From the NCBI GenBank assembly GCA_003285105.1, contig CP030158.1, positions 2,580,501 through 2,644,500 on the forward strand: 64,000 bases of DNA, given 5' to 3'. Position numbers and translations under genes: made by a program. The notes under the pieces were generated by a model that worked only from the letters and a program-made list of their open reading frames with translations, was not told the DNA's origin and ran no database searches. Positions 58,397 to 64,000 of the stretch are shown piece after piece. The first letter of the stretch is position 1; the number at the start of each line of letters is the position of its first letter. The DNA comes from Roseithermus sacchariphilus. GTDB taxonomy: Bacteria; Bacteroidota; Rhodothermia; Rhodothermales; MEBIC09517.

Positions 58397-61354
58397 ATGC
58401 AGACTCCATGGCTCCGGCCGGTGCGGACGTGGCTCCTCGCCCTGCTGATGGGCGTTGCCGGCCTCTCCGTTCGCGCACAGCACCCCGCCCCCACCCCCGC
58501 CGAGCTGCGCCTGCGCGGCTTCGACCAGCGCCGCGCCCTGATCGAGGGCTCGCTGGTGCGTAACCTCGAACTGCGCAACATCGGCCCGACCGTGATGAGC
58601 GGCCGCGTCGTGGACCTCGACGTCAACCCCGCCGACCCCACCACGTTCTACGTCGCCTACGCCTCGGGCGGCCTCTGGAAGACCACCACCAACGGCATCG
58701 CCTTCACTCCGCTCTTCGACGCGCAGGCCGTCATGACCCTCGGCGACATCGCCGTCGACTGGCGTCACGGCGAGACGATCTGGGCCGGGACGGGGGAGAA
58801 CAACTCCAGCCGCTCCTCCTACGCCGGTACCGGCGTCTACCGCAGCACCGACGGCGGAGCCACCTGGGAGCACCGCGGCCTGGCCGAGACGCAGCGCATC
58901 GGCCGCATCGTGCTGCACCCGGACGACCCCAACACGCTCTGGGTGGCGGCGCTGGGGCCGCTCTATACCACCAGCCCGCACCGCGGCGTCTACAAGACGA
59001 CCGACGGCGGCGCTACCTGGACGCAGACGCTCTTCGTCGACGACACCACCGGCGTCGTCGACCTCGTCCTCGATCCCGCCAACCCGGACGTCCTCTACGC
59101 CGCCGCCTGGCACCGCCTCCGGCGCCCCTGGGACTTCGTCGAGAGCGGGGGCGGATCGGGCATCTACAAGAGCACCGACGGCGGCACCACCTGGACGCGC
59201 CTGACCACGCCGGGCAGCGGATTCCCCACCGGGGCCGGCGTCGGACGCATCGGGCTGGCGGTGTTTCCCGGCAACCCGGACCTCCTCTACGCCCTGCTGG
59301 ACAACCAGGACCGCCGCCCGCCGGAGGAGGAGGAAGCGCAGGAGGGGCTCGTCCGCGAAGACTTCCTCGGCATGACGCGAGACGCCCTGCTCGCGCTCGA
59401 CGCGGCGCTGCTCGAAGCCTACCTGCGGGACAACCGGTTCCCGGCGAAGTACTCGGCGCAGCGGGTCCGGGAGATGGTCGAGCGGGGCGAGATCCAGCCC
59501 GCCGCGCTGGCCGAGTACCTGGACGACGCCAACGCGCAGCTCTTCGACACCCCCGTCATCGGCGCCGAGGTCTATCGTAGCGACGACGGCGGGCAGACCT
59601 GGCGCCGCACGCACGAGGACTACATCGACAACCTGTACTACTCCTACGGCTACTACTTCGGCGAAATCCGCGTCGATGCCCGGAATCCCGACAAGCTCTA
59701 CCTCCTGGGGGTGCCCATCCTGACCTCCGACGACGGCGGCCGGTCCTTCCGCAGCATCAACGGGGACAACGTGCACGTGGACCACCACGCCCTCTGGGTG
59801 AATCCCGCGCGGTCCGGGCACCTCGTCCTCGGCAACGACGGCGGTGTCAACATCAGCTATGACGACGGGGCGACGTGGTTCAAGGCCAACACCCCGTCCG
59901 TCGGGCAGTTCTACGCCGTGCAGGTCGACGACGCCGAGCCGTACCGGGTCTACGGCGGCCTGCAGGACAACGGCGTCTGGGTGGGACCGCACACCTACCG
60001 CGCCAGCTATGCCTGGTACGAGGAAGGGGATTATCCCTATGACCGCCTCCTCGGCGGGGACGGCATGCAGGTCGAGGTCGACACGCGCACGAACGACGTC
60101 GTCTACACCGGCTTCCAGTTCGGAAACTACGTCCGCATCGACCGGGCTGCCGGCACGCGCACGCGCATCCAGCCGCGGCACGACCTCGGCGAGCGGCCCC
60201 TGCGCTTCAACTGGCAGACGCCCATCCACCTCTCCCGCCACAACCAGGACATCCTCTACCTGGGCGCCAACCGGCTCTTCCGCTCGCTGAACCGGGGCGA
60301 TGACTGGACGGCCATCTCGGGCGACCTCACGCAGGGCGGCCGTGAAGGCGATGTGCCCTTCGGCACGCTCACCACCATCGACGAATCGCCCCTCGCCTTC
60401 GGGGTGCTCTACACCGGATCGGACGATGGGCTGGTGCACGTCACGCGCGACGGCGGGGTGACGTGGGCACGCATCTCCGACGCGCTGCCGCCGGATCTCT
60501 GGGTGAGCCGCGTCGAGGCCTCGCATCACGACACGGCCCGGGTTTACGTCACGCTGAACGGCTATCGCGACGACCACTTCGAAGCCTACGTCTATCGCTC
60601 GGACGACTACGGGCAGACGTGGACGCGCCTCGGCCTGGACCTCCCGCCGGAGCCGGTCAACGTCATCGTCGAAGATCCCACGGACGAGCGGCTGCTCTAC
60701 GTCGGCACCGACCACGGCCTCTACGTCTCGATCGACGGCGGTGCTCGCTTCATGGCGATGATGGGCGGGATGCCCCATGTGCCGGTGCACGACCTGAAGA
60801 TCCAGGCCCGGGCGAAGGACCTCATCGTGGGCACCCACGGCCGGTCCATCTACGTGGCGGATCTGGAGCACGTGCAGGCCCTCCCGGATCTGCTCGAACA
60901 ACCCCTGCACGCCTTCGACCCGGAGCCCGTGACGTACCGCGAGCGCTGGGGGACGCGGGGGGCAGCGTGGATGGAGTACGTCGTGCCGGAGATCGCGCTG
61001 GCGTACTTCGCCGGTGCGGCGGGCACGGTGGCGATCCACGTGGACGCCGCGGACGGCACGCGCCTGCGCTCGTGGACCGACGAAGCCGAGCGCGGCCTCA
61101 ACGACACGACCTACGACCTCAGCGTGGCGGCCGACCGCGTGGAGGCGTACAACCGCGATCGGCCGGAGGAGGCCCGTCTGAGCGCCGCCGACAACGGGGT
61201 CGTCTACCTCAAACCCGGCACCTACACGGTCGTCTTCGAGCAGGCGGGCGCCACGGCGCGGACGACGCTGACCGTCGAGGCGCCGCCGGAACGCACCGGA
61301 GCCGACACCCCGGAGCCGGGCACGGAGCCCGGTGAGGAGGAGGACGGCAAGTGA
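58397..61354 (+). CDS. Large secreted BNR/sortilin-like beta-propeller protein
   Basis: The protein has 985 residues. ATG 58397 gives a signal peptide ('LLALLMGVAGLSVRAQ'). The main part is a series of BNR/Asp-box repeats characteristic of VPS10/sortilin-like and sialidase-like propellers: 'YRSTDGGATWEHRG', 'YKTTDGGATWTQT', 'YKSTDGGTTWTRL', 'YRSDDGGQTWRRT', 'ISYDDGATWFKA', 'YRSDDYGQTWTRL'. 'GTGENNSSRSSYAGTGVY' and 'GLQDNGVWVG' are signatures of the family commonly named 'glycosyl hydrolase' by automatic annotation without proven activity. The C-terminus is a Gly/Glu/Asp-rich tail after a small beta-sandwich ('TYTVVFEQAGATARTTLTV'), not a type IX sorting domain. Confidence 0.88.
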   Translation: MQTPWLRPVRTWLLALLMGVAGLSVRAQHPAPTPAELRLRGFDQRRALIEGSLVRNLELRNIGPTVMSGRVVDLDVNPADPTTFYVAYASGGLWKTTTNGIAFTPLFDAQAVMTLGDIAVDWRHGETIWAGTGENNSSRSSYAGTGVYRSTDGGATWEHRGLAETQRIGRIVLHPDDPNTLWVAALGPLYTTSPHRGVYKTTDGGATWTQTLFVDDTTGVVDLVLDPANPDVLYAAAWHRLRRPWDFVESGGGSGIYKSTDGGTTWTRLTTPGSGFPTGAGVGRIGLAVFPGNPDLLYALLDNQDRRPPEEEEAQEGLVREDFLGMTRDALLALDAALLEAYLRDNRFPAKYSAQRVREMVERGEIQPAALAEYLDDANAQLFDTPVIGAEVYRSDDGGQTWRRTHEDYIDNLYYSYGYYFGEIRVDARNPDKLYLLGVPILTSDDGGRSFRSINGDNVHVDHHALWVNPARSGHLVLGNDGGVNISYDDGATWFKANTPSVGQFYAVQVDDAEPYRVYGGLQDNGVWVGPHTYRASYAWYEEGDYPYDRLLGGDGMQVEVDTRTNDVVYTGFQFGNYVRIDRAAGTRTRIQPRHDLGERPLRFNWQTPIHLSRHNQDILYLGANRLFRSLNRGDDWTAISGDLTQGGREGDVPFGTLTTIDESPLAFGVLYTGSDDGLVHVTRDGGVTWARISDALPPDLWVSRVEASHHDTARVYVTLNGYRDDHFEAYVYRSDDYGQTWTRLGLDLPPEPVNVIVEDPTDERLLYVGTDHGLYVSIDGGARFMAMMGGMPHVPVHDLKIQARAKDLIVGTHGRSIYVADLEHVQALPDLLEQPLHAFDPEPVTYRERWGTRGAAWMEYVVPEIALAYFAGAAGTVAIHVDAADGTRLRSWTDEAERGLNDTTYDLSVAADRVEAYNRDRPEEARLSAADNGVVYLKPGTYTVVFEQAGATARTTLTVEAPPERTGADTPEPGTEPGEEEDGK

Positions 61355-61427
61355 CCCGCATCCGCGCCGTGATCCGCCCCGCGATCCGCCCCGGCCGGGG
61401 CCTCACGACAGCCAGAGGGGGTTCGCT

Positions 61428-62162
61428 ATGATGCAGTACCTTTATCGTTTTGGAACGATCGGCTCGGTCGTCCTCGCTCTGGCCGGTAGCGGTCTGCCGG
61501 ACGCCCATGCCCAGCCGGCGGCGTCCGAGGTGCTGCGCCGCAGCCAGGCCTATCATGACCCCGGCGGGCGATGGGCGCAGGTGCGGCACGTGCTGGAGCT
61601 GCGCGAGCGCCGCCCCGACGGGCGGGAGCGCCTGACCGGGCTCGTGATCGACTGGGCCGCGTCGCTGTTCGAGATCCGCCGCCCGGCCGGAGACGGCACC
61701 GCCACGGGGCGGTTGCAGGGCGCGGCCTGTGAGGTCACCGGCGTGGCGGCAGCGGCCGCGCCCTTTCGTTGCTCGGACGCGGATCCGGGAGCGGGACGAA
61801 CCGTGGCCTTCTGGCGGGATTATTACGGCTACCTCTACGGGCTGCCCATGAATCTGTCGGATGCAGGGGCCCTGCTCGATCCCCGGGTGACGCCGACGCG
61901 CTTCGACGGCCGGGACGTCTGGGCCCTGAAGGTGACCTACGAGGGCGGCGATACCTGGTACGTCTACGTGGACCCGGAACGCTACGCGCTGGTCGGATGC
62001 CGCTTCTACCACGACGAAGCGGCCCACGACGGCGAGTACATCGTCTTCGAGGGCGAGGTGGAAGCCGGCGGCCTGCGCCTGCCTCGAACGCGGGCCTGGT
62101 ACACCAACCAGGACGGCCGGTATCTGGGAACCGACACGGTCGAAGCCTACCGCATCCGGTAG
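61428..62162 (+). CDS. DUF6503-like exported protein
   Basis: The protein has 244 residues from ATG 61428, which follows AGAGGGG; the frame is open back to 61332 but that part looks non-coding. A signal peptide ends near 'AHAQP'. 'LRRSQAYHDPGGRW' at the N-terminus, 'FWRDYYGYLYGLPMNLSDAGALLDP', 'FDGRDVWALKVTYE...DTWYVYVDPERYALVGCRFYHDE' and 'EGEYIVFEGE'-like strands match the DUF6503 family of Bacteroidota periplasmic proteins (LolA/LolB-like sheet in general appearance). Function unknown. It follows the large BNR gene by 73 bases. Confidence 0.75.
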   Translation: MMQYLYRFGTIGSVVLALAGSGLPDAHAQPAASEVLRRSQAYHDPGGRWAQVRHVLELRERRPDGRERLTGLVIDWAASLFEIRRPAGDGTATGRLQGAACEVTGVAAAAAPFRCSDADPGAGRTVAFWRDYYGYLYGLPMNLSDAGALLDPRVTPTRFDGRDVWALKVTYEGGDTWYVYVDPERYALVGCRFYHDEAAHDGEYIVFEGEVEAGGLRLPRTRAWYTNQDGRYLGTDTVEAYRIR

Positions 62163-62191
62163 GGCGCCCACGTTGCGGGCCGGGGTGTGGC

Positions 62192-63478
62192 TTACAGCAC
62201 CGCGTCGTCGGTGGCGGGGGTGCCCAGGGCGTACTGCGGCGTGTGCGCCCCGCCGAGCAGGGGGAGCAGGCGGTCCCGTTCCGCTTCGAAGGCGGCCCGG
62301 TACGTCTCCTCGATCGGGCGGGAGGGCGGCATCTTCTCCCGCAGCGGATCCACCTGCACCCCGTTCTTCCAGAAGCGATAGCAGACGTGCGGCCCCGTGG
62401 CCAGGCCCGTACTGCCCACGTACCCGATCACGTCCCCCTGCCGGACGCGGGTGCCGCGCTGGATCCCCCGCGCGAACCTGGACATGTGCAGGTACCCGGT
62501 CGTGTACGTGCCGTTGTGGCGGATCTTGACGTAGTTGCCGTTGCCGCGGGTATAGCCGGCCTCGATGACGACGCCGTCGCCGGTGGCCCGGATCGGTGTG
62601 CCGGTGGGGGCGGCGTAGTCGGTGCCCAGGTGGGCACGGCGGCGTTTGAGGACGGGGTGGAAGCGGTTGGGGTTGTAGCGCGAGGTGAGGCGGTAATATT
62701 CGAGGGGGGCTTTCAGGAACGCCTTGCGCAGGCTGTTACCCTGCTCGTCAAAGTAGTCCGTACCTTCTTCCCGCTCGAACCGGAAGGCATAGAAGTCCTG
62801 GCCGAAGTGTGAGAACCGGGCGGCAACGATGCTGCCGATGCCCACGGGCTCGTCGTCGATCACCTGCTCCTCGTACACGATCGAGAAGCCGTCTCCCGGC
62901 TGAATGCGGAAGAAGTCGATCTGCCAGGCATACACCTCGGACAGGCGCACCGCCAGCAGCGGGTTGACGCCCTGCTCGGCCAGAGCCTCGTAGAGCGAAC
63001 GGGTGATGACGCCCTCTACGGAGCGGCGAACCGTGTGCACCGGTCGCTCGCCGATGCGGACGTTGAGGGAGTCGTCCAGGCTAAAGACGACGTAGGTGAT
63101 GGGATCGGGCTGATAGACGAGGTAGCGGGCGGCCTGCAGGGAGTCGTCCCGATAGATGCGCAGCGTTTTGCCGGCCTGGATGCGGCGGACGCTGAAGACG
63201 TCCTCGGCGGAACGGGCCAGCCGGAAGACCTGCCCGGGCGGGACGTTGTGTTCGGCGAGGATGTCGGAAAAGGTCTGGTTGCGCCGGATGCGATGCTCGA
63301 CCACGTCGTACGCGCCGGTTTCGAAGCCGAAGGCGTCGTAGGTGACTGCCGGTTCGGCCGGCTGCGGGGGGGGCGGTGTCTCCTCCGGCCTCGTCGGCGT
63401 GCGGGTCAGCAGCAGGCCGGTGCTGACGGCGAGGACGACCGATGCGACGGCGACGAGGAGGCGGGTGCGTGCGGGCAT
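62192..63478 (-). CDS. M23 family peptidase with a His-to-Cys zinc-ligand change
   Basis: The protein has 428 residues. ATG 63478 opens 'MPARTRLLVAVASVVLAVSTGLLL', a signal/anchor segment; the frame is open upstream without signal. Residues about 60-250 form a LysM/OapA-like region with 'NQTFSDILAEHNVPPGQVFRLARSA'. The lysostaphin-type domain has His283 and Asp287 ('HLGTDYAAPTGTP'), His331 ('YLHM'), then 'TGPHVCYRF', where catalytic His364 is kept but the second His of HXH is Cys366. The layout resembles MepM/YebA endopeptidases that cut peptidoglycan cross-links. Activity with Cys as ligand is possible but unproven. Confidence 0.88.
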   Translation of the reverse strand: MPARTRLLVAVASVVLAVSTGLLLTRTPTRPEETPPPPQPAEPAVTYDAFGFETGAYDVVEHRIRRNQTFSDILAEHNVPPGQVFRLARSAEDVFSVRRIQAGKTLRIYRDDSLQAARYLVYQPDPITYVVFSLDDSLNVRIGERPVHTVRRSVEGVITRSLYEALAEQGVNPLLAVRLSEVYAWQIDFFRIQPGDGFSIVYEEQVIDDEPVGIGSIVAARFSHFGQDFYAFRFEREEGTDYFDEQGNSLRKAFLKAPLEYYRLTSRYNPNRFHPVLKRRRAHLGTDYAAPTGTPIRATGDGVVIEAGYTRGNGNYVKIRHNGTYTTGYLHMSRFARGIQRGTRVRQGDVIGYVGSTGLATGPHVCYRFWKNGVQVDPLREKMPPSRPIEETYRAAFEAERDRLLPLLGGAHTPQYALGTPATDDAVL

Positions 63479-63536
63479 GGCAACCGGGGGGATCGGGCGG
63501 TGGCGGGTGGGTGGGGGGTGTCTGAACGTATCGGCG

Positions 63537-63543
63537 GAATATA
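63537..63543 (-). promoter_or_regulatory. TATATTC box upstream of the M23 peptidase gene (minus strand)
   Basis: On the minus strand CGTATATTCC lies about 58 bases before the ATG. It resembles the TATATTTA box before pdhA and may be a variant of the -7 element. Confidence 0.4.
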
Positions 63544-63572
63544 CGGATTCGCAAATTCGCCATCCCGGCGGT

Positions 63573-64000
63573 TCAGCGCGGTGTAGGGGCCCAGGTGGAC
63601 TCGGAGACGCCGGCACGGCGGTTGACCCAGCGGGCGAGCACGAAGAGCAGGTCCGAGAGGCGGTTCAGGTAGATGAGGCCTTGCTCGTTCAGGGGCTCAT
63701 CGGCCATGGCCTCCACCACGTGCCGCTCGGCGCGGCGGCAGACCGTGCGGGCCACGTGCAGCGTGGCCGCCGCCGGGGTGCCGCCGGGCAGGATGAAGTG
63801 CTTGAGCGGCGGCAGGTCGGCTTCGAGGCGGTCAATGTCTTCTTCCAGACGGAGCACGTGCCGCGGTTCGATGCGGGGCACCGTCGGGCCGGCGTCGAGC
63901 GGCGTGGCGAGGTCGGCGCCGAGGACGAACAACTCCTCCTGCAGCCGTCCCAGGAGCGGTTCGGCGAGGTCGGCGCCGGGGTGCGCTTGCAGGTGGCTGC
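63573..64000 (-). CDS. PduO-type ATP:cob(I)alamin adenosyltransferase (N-terminal part outside window)
   Basis: The reading frame is open to the window edge; about 142 residues of the C-terminal part are visible. '[15 protein letters not shown]' (with Phe/Leu residues of the nucleotide pocket), '[28 protein letters not shown]' and '[17 protein letters not shown]' are the conserved blocks of PduO/MMAB trimers, including the Arg/Asn/Asp residues of the active site. It converts cobalamin to adenosylcobalamin in the cytoplasm. The start and upstream regulatory region, where a cobalamin riboswitch might be, are not in the window. Confidence 0.93.
   Translation of the reverse strand, partial: SHLQAHPGADLAEPLLGRLQEELFVLGADLATPLDAGPTVPRIEPRHVLRLEEDIDRLEADLPPLKHFILPGGTPAAATLHVARTVCRRAERHVVEAMADEPLNEQGLIYLNRLSDLLFVLARWVNRRAGVSESTWAPTPR

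Noticed and set aside
58031-61039. Minus-strand open frame of 1002 codons opposite the BNR-repeat gene
   Set aside because: Shadow of the strongly biased plus-strand gene; repetitive Val/Asp/Gly/Arg content and no signal or motif.

Overview
The window is a 64 kb piece of a GC-rich, densely coded chromosome. It most likely comes from a member of the Rhodothermota/Bacteroidota lineage (Rhodothermus- or Salinibacter-like). The evidence is: three extracellular proteins with C-terminal type IX secretion (Por) sorting domains; carboxypeptidase-regulatory-like proteins, a GWxTD-domain protein and a DUF6503-type protein; an archaeal/Bacteroidota-style asparaginyl-tRNA synthetase; and a recurring TATCTT(T)G box upstream of genes that resembles the -7 box (TAnnTTTG) of Bacteroidota promoters. 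This assignment is inferred from gene content. No rRNA or tRNA gene was seen.

Layout. 1-4.1 kb: two type IX cargo proteins sharing a repeated module, a small lipoprotein, then a composite repeat. 4.1-11.6 kb: ABC ATPase, ComF-like phosphoribosyltransferase, a DUF3524/QTMAN-type glycosyltransferase, an SPFH-GYF protein paired with a zinc-ribbon membrane protein, and another sorting-domain protein. 11.7-19 kb: icd, a polyprenol-phosphate-mannose-type glycosyltransferase, an ECF sigma/anti-sigma pair, and the pyruvate dehydrogenase E1alpha-E1beta-E2 operon. 19-26.5 kb: phosphoesterase, UbiA-like membrane protein, GWxTD protein, asnS, SIMPL protein, lipase-like hydrolase, nitroreductase. 26.5-34 kb: secD-secF, STAS protein, purA, histidine kinase. 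34-42.5 kb: an apparently frameshifted sigma-like/membrane protein, SAM hydrolase, GbsR regulator, YraN, the second composite repeat, two tandem carboxypeptidase-regulatory-like paralogues, acyl-CoA synthetase. 42.7-56 kb: paired M16 peptidases, msrB, Nudix, TonB-like protein, acuI, FAD oxidoreductase, outer-membrane barrel, MscS, DUF547, M28 peptidase. 56.1-57.1 kb: a lower-GC scar holding a truncated plasmid replication initiator and a broken toxin-antitoxin pair. 57.1-64 kb: ECF sigma factor, DUF1232 protein, a very large BNR-repeat protein, DUF6503-like protein, M23 peptidase and the C-terminal part of a cobalamin adenosyltransferase.

The most unusual feature is a family of non-coding arrays with strict 7-bp periodicity (GCTGNNN, or NNNCAGC on the other strand) in at least six intergenic regions. 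Two of these regions, 33 kb apart and inverted, carry the same composite structure: long heptad array, then a ~140-bp hairpin-rich core, then short heptad array. Other arrays end within a few bases of the start codons of pdhB, pdhC and msrB, so they form the translation-initiation regions of those genes.

Functionally the window mixes housekeeping genes (tricarboxylic acid cycle, pyruvate dehydrogenase, protein export, purine synthesis, Asn-tRNA charging) with envelope and secreted proteins. There is no prophage, integron or CRISPR array.
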